Below, one piece after another: positions 12,460-22,166 of a stretch of DNA of 64,000 nt; position 1 is the first letter of the stretch, and every line of letters starts with the position of its first letter. The stretch is from contig NC_073693.1 of the NCBI RefSeq assembly GCF_029784155.1, positions 160,872,031 to 160,936,030 on the forward strand, read 5' to 3'. Under the pieces are notes generated by a model. The model worked only from the letters and a program-made list of their open reading frames with translations. It was not told the origin of the DNA and did no database searches. Both the position numbers and the translations under genes were made by a program. The stretch is from Uranotaenia lowii. Its lineage: Eukaryota; Arthropoda; Insecta; Diptera; Culicidae.

Positions 12460-13670
12460 CAGTGGTTTTTAAACTGTTTCCTGTCGCCGTCCCCTTTTGC
12501 TAAATTTTTAAGCTCAAAACGCCCCTTTAGAAAAAATCTTTGAAATACAAAACGCTGATTGGAAATGTTTATATTCCAAATTTATTTCCAAGAGCGAGTA
12601 CAGGCGCTATATTTAGGGTCAATGACCAGAGATGATGGTGCACAAAAATCTTAAACGTGTGGTTTGATCGTTCAATACAGATTTTTTTTTATGTGGCAGC
12701 TTGTGGAAAATCTCAGAGCCCTTCTGAGGCTAAAACTTCTTACCGCGGGGGAAGGCTAGGTATATGACTTGGGAAGGAGTTGGGCGAGACCGTAATACAC
12801 CAGAGGCACTCAATTGAATACTGGTTGCTCCCTGATAGGTAAAAAGGCCAGGGAGCTGTATTACGACTCGTAATACTCGTAATACTCGTAATTTACGAGC
12901 AAAGGGGTTTTACTATATTCATTGTGTAAAGTGTCAATATGTCAGTATTGATGTATAGTATTGATTCTGTGATTACTGTGTTATGTAATGTAACAGACAA
13001 ATAATAGCCACTTTTGGCTGAGTTTTGTTGTTACGATGTGTAATGTAACAGACAAATAATAGCCACTGTGGGCTGAGTTTTGTTGTTACGATGTGTAATG
13101 CTGGACTGTGTAATGTAACAGACAAATAATAGCTACAGTGGGCTGAGTTTTGTTGTTTCGATGTGTAATGCTGTATTGTGTAATGTAACAAACAAGTAAT
13201 ACTCACTGTGGGCTGAATTTTGATGTTACGATGTGTATTGTAACAGACAAATAATACCCACTTTTGGCTGAGTTTTGTTGTTACGATGTGTTATGCTGGA
13301 CTATGTAATGCAACAGACAAATAAAAGCAACTGTGGGCTGAGTTTTGTTGTTATGATGTGTTATGCTGTGTTGTGTAATGTAACAAACAAATAATAGCCA
13401 CTGTGGGCTGAGTTTTGTGGATACGATGTGTAATGCTGTGTTGTGTAATGTAACAGACAAATAATAGCCACTGTGGGCTGAGTTTTGTTGTTACGATGTG
13501 TAATGCTGTGTTGTGTAATGTAACAGACAAATAATAGCCACTGTGGGCTGAGTTTTGTTGTTTCGATGTGTAATGCTGGACTGTGTAACGTAACAGACAA
13601 ATAAAAGCCGCTCCCCAGGAAACTCTTATCTCCCCCCATGGGGCGGTAGGGACCACTTTGAAAACCACTG
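12460..13670. mobile_element. hAT-like element carrying a minisatellite
   Basis: The left end CAGTGGTTTTTAAACTGTTT and the complement of the right end, CAGTGGTTTTCAAAGTGGTC, form a typical hAT-type inverted repeat. The flanking octamers ATATTAAA and ATATAGAA match at 6 of 8 positions, consistent with an old 8-bp target duplication. There is no transposase; most of the interior is the tandem array at 12966-13615. A four-times repeated ACTCGTAAT word lies at about 12861-12897. Confidence 0.6.
12966..13615. repeat. Minisatellite, ~74-bp unit
   Basis: About eight or nine head-to-tail copies of a unit containing TAACAGACAAATAATAGCCA, CTGTGGGCTGAGTTTTGTTG and a TACGATGTGTAATGCTG tail. Some units lack the TGCTG tail and are shorter. 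Because of the periodicity, all reading frames across it stay open for long distances and repeat the same peptide; these frames are not genes. Confidence 0.9.
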
Positions 13671-14613
13671 ATATAGAATGTTAAGCATGACAAGTATCAT
13701 AGTAAGGAATTAACTGTATTTGTCCGAATGTTTCATGATTAACTTGATTTATGAGAGAAATATTGGAAAAAAGTTGCAAGGTTGTTCAAATTATGTACCC
13801 GGTCCAAAAAAAAAAAGTCCGCTACCCTCCACTAGAAACATCACAGCTTTCTCATATCATAATGTCTGTGTATAGAAAAGGATAGCGCAATATGCTTCTG
13901 ATAACACGTCCATGCCGATGATGATGATAATGCGGTGTAATCTTTCGTCGTTAGCAAGCAATTTCAGTATGCGAAGAACTGTTTACAAGCAGCAAAAGGG
14001 TAGCTTTCACGTTTCTAGTAAAAACAACAAGCATAGAGCGAAATGTGTCGGTACAAAAATTTGACATCTCGTCGTCGCCGCTCGCTCGCTCGTTTGCTCG
14101 TCAGTAACGATAAGCATTAATTTGATTATCCATAGACACAGAGAACAGAACAAAGGTTTGAAATGGGTAGAGCTATGGCGGCAAGCCTTTATTTTGGTAT
14201 ATCACGATGAAATTTGAGACCTATTTTGCCGAAATGATTTTCATAATCGGTTAGCACAAACCCGATTGAGGGCTTTTGTTTTTGCCGATTCAAAATGTTT
14301 ACTTAACTCTGTTCATCGGTAGGATGTGTTGAATTGAATGTAATCTGCGTTAGCATAAAATCAAACAAATTAAAAAGAACAACACACAAATGGATGAATT
14401 CACTAACAATAGATGTTACACTACAGTAGGTATGCATTAAAAAAAAAGACGAAAGCGGGTCTAGTCCCATTTTAGTTTTATTTTCTTTGCAGTTTGTATC
14501 TTGTCTGCGGGCCGCTTGATTCCATAAAAACATGAATATGTACATCAATTTTGTTGTCGGTAATTTGACCATTTTACTTATACTTGAAAAATTGAAAAGA
14601 TCGTTGAAAGTCA
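13671..14613. other. Non-coding stretch without a recognised gene
   Basis: It contains a short CGCTCGCTCGCTCG microsatellite near 14080 and a poly-A run near 13805. The minus-strand open frame 14303-14614 matches no family I recognise and overlaps nothing conserved. Confidence 0.5.
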
Positions 14614-14617
14614 TTAA

Positions 14618-16401
14618 GGGGGGGGGTAGGGTCTAACGGGTATAAAAAAACACCATTTTCACGATTTTTTTTCTAGAGCTATCGTTCAAACAAATGTATT
14701 AATTTTTTTTGCTCTATACAAAGCATTGTTAAAAGAACATTTAGTATTTTTTTTGTAGAAAAATATTGAAAAATGAGCCGGTGACGGAGCACTTTCGAGG
14801 ATGCCTTTTAGAAAACAGGATTTGCGGTGGACACTGTATCTCAGCACAGAATCATCTAAATTCAAAAAATCAGAGCAAAATATTTTTAATAGATGTTTTT
14901 CTGGACCCCAACGTTTTTATTTAACTTAAAAAAAAATTTATGAAATTTTTGTGGCTGTTTGAAGTAAAAACTACGATTTTTCACGAAATAATTCGCCATT
15001 TTTTATCTGTAAATCTCCCCAAAGTAAAAAAAATAAAAAAGAAAAACGTTGGGGTCTGGTATTTTATATGTAGAAAATATGTTCCAAATTTGAAAAGAAT
15101 CGGATAAGTAGTTTTCAAATGACGATGTCCACGGACTTTAAAAATGTGCTTTCGAGAAAAACGCGTTTGAAGTTTCTGCTCTTGCTTTCTTGCAGTATTA
15201 GGGGAGATGGGGGCATAATGGCCACCTTGAGGAAAACGGTTATTTAACCATAGAAAATAGCTATAATATGGAGGTTACATTATTGTTTCGTGTTCAGACA
15301 CTTGAAAAGCCTATTCCCTAACGGGCTGAAACGTGAAAAACTAGATGAAAACGTTAAAAAATGCATTTTAAAAAATTTTGTCAAAAGCTGAAAACCGGCC
15401 ACTGTGGAGGCATAATGAGAACCCCCCCTGAGGCAGTATGAGCACCATTAATCAGAGCAAGATGTGCGTTTTTGCCGGGGAATCTAGCAGCGAATTCAAT
15501 TCGATGAAGTCAGGTGAGTCGTAGATTCATCGAACAAAGCAATAACAAAATAATCTAGGTCTGTTTGTAGAATGCAAACAATTCACGCACGCTCAGACAT
15601 TAAGTGCTTTGTTCGGAGGATGATGCTACTAGCCGTATAATGTAACAATAAAAAAATCGATCATGAATTGTGAATGGAAAAAAAATCACCTCGAACAGAA
15701 ATCTAACTCTAGTCTTTTGATTACCTCTCCGACACCTTACCAATAGGCTAAATTGTCGGATGAAAACTAGTCAAGGTGTGGCGCTATAAATCAATTTTAA
15801 TTCGTGGCTAGATTCTACGGCAGAAAATGCTCATTATGCCTCGATAATATGGTGCTCTATATGCCCCTAGTCAACAAATTCAAGTAAAAACGTGTTTTAA
15901 AATTGATAAAAGTGAAAAATCAAAAATTTTATGATGGTAAAATTTGAGAAACAATGTGTACATCATGTTGCAGTGCGTACATTATTGATCAAGGTTATTT
16001 TAAGATCATAAGAGCTTATTTCGAGGTGCTCAAAAATTATAATATTTTCGTAACTTTAGAACCAAGCTAGTTTTTTTTAAATATCTCTGTAAAGATGATA
16101 AGGAGATTCCTTTTTTTGTGAAAAATTAATACTATAGGAAGTACGAGACAAATCCTCATGAAAATTTATTTAAGAAAATACGCACTTTCGTAGAAAAGCG
16201 TAGTTCTCATTATGCCTCGGGTGCTCGTTATGCCCTCATCTCCCCTAGATAGGAGGAGATAAAGGCCTGTAATTTCTATACAGTTTTGCTTCAATTGACT
16301 TGAAAATTTGACACAACATTCTTGAAATGTTTTACAATAAGAAAATAAAAAAATTAAAAAATCAATTTTTTGAAATTGTTAGACCCTACCCCCCCCCCCC
16401 C
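14618..16401. mobile_element. piggyBac-like TTAA element, interrupted
   Basis: The element is flanked by TTAA on both sides (14614-14617 and 16402-16405). Its ends are inverted repeats, GGGGGGGTAGGGTCTAAC on the left and the complement of GTTAGACCCTACCCCCCC on the right. TTAA duplication is the hallmark of piggyBac-type transposition. No transposase frame is present, so it is non-autonomous. A second copy in opposite internal orientation is at 19642-21778. This copy is split by the TA-flanked element at 15201-16245; without the insert it would be about 740 bp. Confidence 0.75.
15201..16245. mobile_element. TA-flanked 'word-iterated' element (CATAATG family)
   Basis: It sits inside the piggyBac-like element and is bounded by TA at 15199-15200 and 16246-16247. 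The ends are GGGGAGATGGGGGCATAATG on the left and the complement of CGTTATGCCCTCATCTCCCC on the right. The other piggyBac-like copy reads straight through as GCAGTATTAGATAGG (complement near 19790), giving the empty site and proving a TA duplication. The phrase CATAATG/CATTATG recurs internally near 15410, 15432, 15832, 16208 and 16225. No protein is encoded. Confidence 0.8.
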
Positions 16402-16787
16402 TTAAAAAGAACCTTGAGTCGCTTAGACCGCACAAACATATACTTCCAATTTTCGTTCAGAAGTCCAATTAAAGAACTTATGGAAAACGGACTAACGGAC
16501 ATTTCTGTCAAGTACCTTTTATTCAGCTAAATGTGAACTTTCAATGTACTAAATTAAGTAACTATGCGACTTTTGGTTACTTTGGTATCGCTTTCTCTCC
16601 CAGTCTATTTACAGACTCCTACCTATTTTGTTTTAATGTAGGTAAGCAGGGGGAAAGAGGTTTCCAAAAAAAACATGTTTGAATAACTCAAGAACTAATA
16701 AAGCCAATGGAACCATACATTTTTTCGAAAACTAATTGTGCAAATGCAGATCAAATCAGAAAGATCACATAAGAAGTATGCCCATTA
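16402..16787. other. Non-coding spacer
   Basis: Nothing recognisable between the piggyBac-like element and the TA element that begins at 16788. Confidence 0.5.
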
Positions 16788-17990
16788 GACTGAGTCGAAT
16801 TGGGGTCATTTTTCAATTTCTCTAGCCCGGAGGTCCTAAAAGCTTTGTTTTGGATCAAAACTCAACCATGATTTTTTGCTGAATTTTTTAGTAACGTTTA
16901 CATGAGTAAATTTGAACTTTTATGTTTGTATGGGAAAATTGTATGGGAGAGTGGGGAATCATGGGCCACTTTTTTTCGTCGTTCCATAACTTCTTTATTA
17001 TCAAAGATAAAATGAAAATAAAAAATGGTATGGTTTTCTACATTTTCAAGGTATCATAAGGCATTTTTTTTAATTTTTAATAAGTTATTTTCCCCAAATT
17101 CTGACTGTTTGAAAAAAAGCAATATTTTTTGGATTTTGAAAAATGGTGGGGAATTGTGGGCCACCAAATCCAAATTGACCAAATATCAAGCAAAGTTTAT
17201 GAGTTGACCCAAAACTGTGATTTCCTAATTCATTTCGTTATTTTAAAGCAATTTCTGATGATGAAACAAAAAAGAGAGCTGTGTATGATCGCATAGATTC
17301 CAAAACCTGGCTCGCGAACGTTTTGGCAAAATTTCTTATATAGGATGGACAAAATATTTTTAATAGCTCTTCATTTGGCATAAGAAAACTTTACAGATAG
17401 GAAGAACGTATTTTAAGTTCTGAACGTGTTTAAAAACATAAAAATATAGGTGGTTAAAGATGTGTGGCCCACGATTCCCCACAAGCTATGATTTGCAAAT
17501 TGGTTGCGTTTGTGTGACTTACTGATATTTCATCAAAAATTCCTTTTCCGCGTGAAAGATCATGACAAAACTAAGATCATAAGCGTATGAGCATATTTTT
17601 GTTATGCACTTTAGGTTCCCCATTGATGAAATTAGCGGGTGTTTTTAAAAGTAAATTTTTCTTACTTTTTTTAGCTTGATAAATAAAAGAAGCATATGAT
17701 GCGTATTTCAGTCAACAACATATAGGAATATATGCTCACGCAAAGCGACGACGATGACAGTTGGTTTGAGATTTTTATCTCAACACACATCTGAGATATT
17801 AAAAGTGGCCCACGTTTCCCCATGGCCCACGATACCCCACTCTCCCCTATATTTTGCTCTGAAAAATCAACTTTATTTTTGTTTCTTCTATAAAACCGAC
17901 TCTAGTAATGGGTTTTGTGCCAATTTATAAATTCTTTAAAGGAAATTGTCAGCTGTAGGATAATAATTGAAGGTCGAGTTTCTAAGTTGA
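16788..17990. mobile_element. One arm of a long-inverted-repeat TA element, interrupted
   Basis: It starts TAGACTGAGTCGAATTGGGG and matches the arms of the two longer elements at 41249-44040 and 52196-54496. Shared phrases include ACATGAGTAAATTTGAAC, TTTGTATGGGAAAATTG and, after the insert, GCCAATTTATAAATTC. Only one arm is present, so it is truncated, and its right limit is approximate. It is interrupted by the TA element at 16944-17847. Confidence 0.6.
16944..17847. mobile_element. TA-flanked 'word-iterated' element (TGGGCCAC family)
   Basis: The ends are TGGGAGAGTGGGGAATCATG and the complement of GATACCCCACTCTCCCC, flanked by TA (16942-16943 and 17848-17849). The uninterrupted arm near 41395-41415 reads GGGAAAATTGAGTATTTTG, which is the empty-site counterpart. 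The word TGGGCCAC or its complement recurs inside near 16962, 17157, 17464, 17804 and 17823, each joined to a GGGGAATCGTG-like or complementary phrase. No protein is encoded. Confidence 0.75.
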
Positions 17991-18979
17991 CGAAATTGGA
18001 AAGTCCAAATTGTTGTTTCAAAAAATTTTAATTAAAAACGGAAGCTATGAAAGATGCAACATGCCATAAAGAATTCAAACTCTGGTTTCCTGCCCCAAGA
18101 TTCAACTTGGTCGTACAATCTTATACTATACTGACTCTCCAAGCTTGCATTCATTGAAAAAAAAAAACCTCAAGTCGATCCACAACTTTCCAACAATGAA
18201 GCAAAGCCAAGCAGCATAGCAGAAAGCAAGCAGCAAGTGTTTCCATTCAACCAGCGACGACCGACCAGCCAGCATTTTAAAATGTCACCAAGGGGGGTTT
18301 GTTTTGATATGCTCAGCGAGAAGTTTTAACAACATGCGGTGCTACTGCTGTTGGTGCTGTTATCACTTTAGTTTGGCGCTCAAAGGCTTAAAGCCTTTCA
18401 CACAGAATGGAAGTGTGTGCGGGAAAATATGCTGCAGTATATTGATGTTATGTTTTCTGTTTTGCTCTTGAAGTGAATTCAAAACATTCATATGTTGTAC
18501 AGAAAGGAGTGTTTTGCAATTTTATAGAATGGTGAACGTTATTTCTTATACGAATTAGTTAAATTAATCATATTTTTAACCCCCTTCCAAGGAAGTCTCA
18601 TTCAAAGTCGATACGAAAACTAGCACATATGTACATATATTCCGTTGGTTATCGAAAAATCTAAATTTTTTGTTGACATGTTTTTTTCTTGTAGATCAAT
18701 ACACATTTTCGCAATAACTGATTTTTGTTGATACTACCACTTTTTAATTCCACAATTTTTTTTTCCTGCGGCCAAAGCTCCGGATCGAGTTTCATTTTTT
18801 TTTAATAAACATCTCAAATTCTTCGAACCATAATCAATTCAGAGTGCAAAGTATCACAAGTATCAAATGCACCGCAGTAAAAAATAATCATTGATTAAAA
18901 AAAAAATAATAATGTTATTTCCTCGCTGAAAGGAAGTGTGGTGCTCTTTTTTCGTTGATTTACAAGGATTTTTACTCAC
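17991..18979. other. Furry intron or 3' flank, no recognised feature
   Basis: This lies downstream of the last visible furry exon. A short AGCAAGCAGCAAG-rich patch near 18200-18240 and AT-rich DNA are all that is seen. No following furry exon was recognised from here to position 1. Confidence 0.5.
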
Positions 18980-19082
18980 CCGGATTTGATTGGATCCTCG
19001 CCGCTGTGGCGTTTGGTGTGGATTGTGCCCTTCTCGACGCCCACGTCGTGAACTTTGGGATCGTTGTTGCCCGAAGCTGGCC
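18980..19082 (-). CDS. fry: Furry exon (fifth visible exon)
   Basis: This 103-base minus-strand exon runs from a CTAG acceptor (just above 19082) to a GTGAGT donor (18979-18974). It encodes a [20 protein letters not shown] stretch followed by [13 protein letters not shown]. The [19 protein letters not shown] pattern is, from memory, characteristic of insect Furry following the SSHSDG segment. It begins with two bases that complete a glycine codon opened by one base at the end of the exon at 28030-28198, so the phases fit. It ends with two bases of an unfinished codon. The intron before it is 8.9 kb. Furry is a very large armadillo/HEAT-like scaffold that works with NDR/Tricornered kinase in cell shape and dendrite patterning. 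Confidence 0.85.
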
Positions 19083-19641
19083 CTAGAAGAATTGCATGAA
19101 AGAAGAAAAAAAACCAAACGTTAAATCACTATCGGATCAGATTGAACTAAATGGGAATTGGTTGACGGCCAACTATGATTAAAAATGTTGTTAGGTTTCA
19201 GGTTGAACATCAGTTTGAGGTTGAACATAGAGCAATTTAAATTACCAGTAATTAAAATCAAAAAGAAAAATATAAGTTTAAGTCAAAAAACGGGGTAGAA
19301 TAATAATAGAAGGTCGAGTTTTGACATAGTATGATACAAGGGAAGCCCCCAAAATGGTTGTACAATTCGAAGGCACGTGCCGCAAATGTATTGACTGTTG
19401 ACTGTTGTTTGTCGATTATTCAAATGTAAAAATATTTATTTATTTTGGCCAAATACTTGGAAAAGATGGCCAAATATGTTTGGATGAAACTTTTTTTCAC
19501 AACGCAGCTGAAACTTAACGTTGTAAACAAAAAAAAAACTTTTACTCGATGTCTTGTTTCTTTATTTGAAATTGAAACTGCTAAAATTTGACTACCCATA
19601 GAGATGTCAAATAAATCATAACTAAGGCTAGTACCACTTAA
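19083..19641. other. Furry intron, start of the 8.9-kb intron
   Basis: No element was recognised between the exon acceptor and the piggyBac-like insertion. The sequence is AT-rich. Confidence 0.6.
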
Positions 19642-21778
19642 GGGGGGGTAGGGTCTAACACTTTCAAAAAATCGATTTTTTTATTTTTTTATTTTCTTAT
19701 TGTAAAACATTTCAAGAATGTTGTGTCAAATTTTCAAGTCAATTGAAGCAAAACTGTAGAAGTTATAGGCCTTTATCTCCCCCTATCTAATACTGCAAGA
19801 AAGCAAGAGCAGAAACTTCAAACGCGTTTTTCTCGAAAGCACATTTTTAAAGTCCGTGGACATCGTCATTTGAAAACGTCTTATCCGATTCTTTTCAAAT
19901 TTGGAACATATTTTCTACATATGAAATACCAGACCCCAACGTTTTCCTTTTTTGTTTTTTTTTACTTTGAGGAGATTTTACAGGTGAAAAATGGCGGATT
20001 TTTTCGTGAAAAATCGTACTTTTTACTTCAAACAGCCACAAAAATTTCATAAAATTTTTTTTAAGTTAAATAAAAACGTTGGGGTCCAGAAAAATATCTA
20101 TTAAAAATATTTTGCTCTGATTTTTTGACTTCAGATGATTCTGTGCTGAGATACACTGCCGTAATCTGGCAAACTGACGTATGCGCCAACATTACCGATT
20201 TGTGTTTTTTGCAGTTGAACGATAGAAGATACCAAACTCGACCTAATTACATAAAAATATGTTCAGAAATGATAAAAAATACCAACATAACATTATGAAA
20301 ACAAAATGACGTATGCGCCATTTCTACTCAAAGTGACGTAAGTTTAATAAAAAACATGTTTGGAACGCTTTGATTACGTCTCAAAGTAACAGTGAGGGTG
20401 AGGACCATAATAAAAGACTGTCTTTGTCTAATTCTTAAATTCTATGAATTAAAATTACTAGAAAATTGCCAGTGGCAGCTTCAGGACTAATAGAAATGAG
20501 GGACAAAACCTTTATACCATTATACTTGTAAAATGATTATTAATTTCAAAAGGTGTCAATGGCTTTGCCTATTCATGAGGAGGTTGGGAAGGGCAGAAGG
20601 AGGTTGGTTTGGGTCTTAATTAAGTCCTTGTGTTTCATATGTTTTGCATCATGCATGCATGCATCATGAAAGACGTGTTTTAGTGCGGACTTTCTTCCCA
20701 ATACTGTCGTTTGTCTTCTGGCATCAAAGGACAGAGTTTCTTAATAATATATTCCTATCTTGACTTTTTGATAGAGTTGATTGAAGACTGAGTGTTGACT
20801 TTTGTACTTCCTTCAACTGCGATTGAGTAAACATTTTAACTTTCCAGAATTCTCCTCCAAAACGTGTCTTGTAACTTAAATCGAAACATCTTTGCGTGAA
20901 TCGGACCTGTTTCACGTCGTACAGTTTCGGGCGAGGTTTCAGTTTGCTCAGAACAGATTGTTTCACCTGAATGCTGGGTTGAAAGAAGTCATTCCACAGA
21001 ACTCCGTTCTTTCACCCTCCAAGAAGTCTCATTAAGAGTAACGATTCGCGTGGAAAATATTACGTCCTTGAAACGTTCCATTCGCGGAAGTTGGATAACC
21101 TATTGAAAAATACGCTTCTTTAGTCCAGACACCTATTCTATTACCGGATTATCCTCAGGCTCACTCTCGGTCAGGCTATACCGTACTCAGCAATAAACTC
21201 CATTTCTTTTGGTTCGGATACAGCTCCACGAGCCGCGAATATTTGACTGATTGTGAAAGAAAATATCTGGAAATGGTTTGTCACATGCTACGATGGATGT
21301 ACGTCATTTGGTCTTGGAAACAGTGAAAAATAATAGCTGTTTCTACAACAAAATGACGTTGGTAACATAACTTCCGTTAATAAACCTTTTTCCACAAATT
21401 ATGTATTTGGCCATGTTTTGTCATCATTTAAACTCATAGTGTACAGATTTGATTACTGAAATTTACTCGGAGGCTCATTAAAAAAACGTTTTTGCAAAAA
21501 GCTTCGTACTGAAAATTTAACTCGCTGGCGCATACGTCAGATTGCCAGATTACGGCAGTACAGTGTCCACCGCAAATCCTGTTTTCTAAAAGGCATCTTC
21601 GAAAGTGTTCCGTCACCGGCTCATTTTTCAATATTTTTCTACGAAAAAATTACTAAATGTTCTTTTAACAATGCTTTGTATAATGCAAAAAATTTGAATA
21701 CATTTGTTTGAACGATAGCTCTAGAAAAAAAATCGTGAAAATGGTGTTTTTTTATACCCGTTAGACCCTACCCCCCCC
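19642..21778. mobile_element. piggyBac-like TTAA element, second copy, interrupted
   Basis: Flanked by TTAA (19638-19641 and 21779-21782), with ends GGGGGGGTAGGGTCTAAC and the complement of GTTAGACCCTACCCCCCC. The interior is the inverse orientation of the copy at 14618-16401: ACCCCAACGTTTT and AGAACATTTAG-type blocks appear reversed. It is split by an unrelated element at 20156-21558. Where the first copy carries its TA insertion, this one is intact (about 19790), and the reverse holds at 20155, so each copy is the empty site of the other. It lies inside a furry intron. Confidence 0.75.
20156..21558. mobile_element. Element with CTGCCGTAATCTGGCA ends and TACA duplication
   Basis: The inverted repeats are about 34 bases, starting CTGCCGTAATCTGGCAAACT on the left and CTGCCGTAATCTGGCAATCT on the complement of the right end, and continuing GACGTATGCGCCA on both. 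TACA flanks both sides (20152-20155 and 21559-21562). The intact piggyBac-like copy has a single TACA at the matching site (near 14836-14839, as its complement TGTA), so the duplication is 4 bp. A minus-strand frame at 20724-20966 is open for 80 codons but is not recognised. The word GACGTATGCGCC also recurs near 20311. A 4-bp duplication excludes hAT, piggyBac and Tc1/mariner; the superfamily is unknown to me. Confidence 0.7.
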
Positions 21779-21860
21779 TTAAAGTCGGGAAGCATAAATT
21801 TCCGATTTTTCCATGAGGAAATAACGTAAACAATTGGTAAAAATATGATCTTTCACCTAC

Positions 21861-22110
21861 CTACCTACCCAAGGGTGCAACGCATAGGGTTGAGATAAAG
21901 AATCTCCACTGCTGGCGATCCAGAGCTAACATCTTCACTTGCTGCCAGTCAAGGTTTTCTTCAACTGTACTGATTTCAGTGGCTAGACTTGCTCTGCGAA
22001 GTATGTAGTTCCACCTCCCCGTGGTGCAGAGTGGAAACATGTCTGCATTATTGCAGATGTCCCTCATGAAGACCCTTGCAAACGAATTCGGACTATGAAC
22101 ATAGAACATC
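21861..22110 (-). pseudogene. RTE-like LINE 3'-terminal fragment
   Basis: The minus strand encodes an ATEISTVEENLDWQQVKMLA phrase followed by DRQQWRFFISTLC, the usual C-terminus of the RTE-like LINE family that is better preserved at 30939-31373. Only the terminal piece is present, starting abruptly. It lies in the furry intron immediately upstream of the R1 element. Confidence 0.7.
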
Positions 22111-22166
22111 TATTGGAAACCGACTCCATTTGGTGAAGGTGTGATGCTAAACCGTGCCGATGTCAC

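Noticed and set aside
12861..12897. ACTCGTAAT repeats as a CRISPR-like or regulatory array
   Set aside because: Units are contiguous, without spacers, and the genome is eukaryotic; it is a short tandem repeat inside the hAT-like element.
12973..13693. Open frames of 77-110 codons with repeated LSVTLHS-type peptides
   Set aside because: They follow the period of the minisatellite and change frame with it; there is no non-repetitive coding content.
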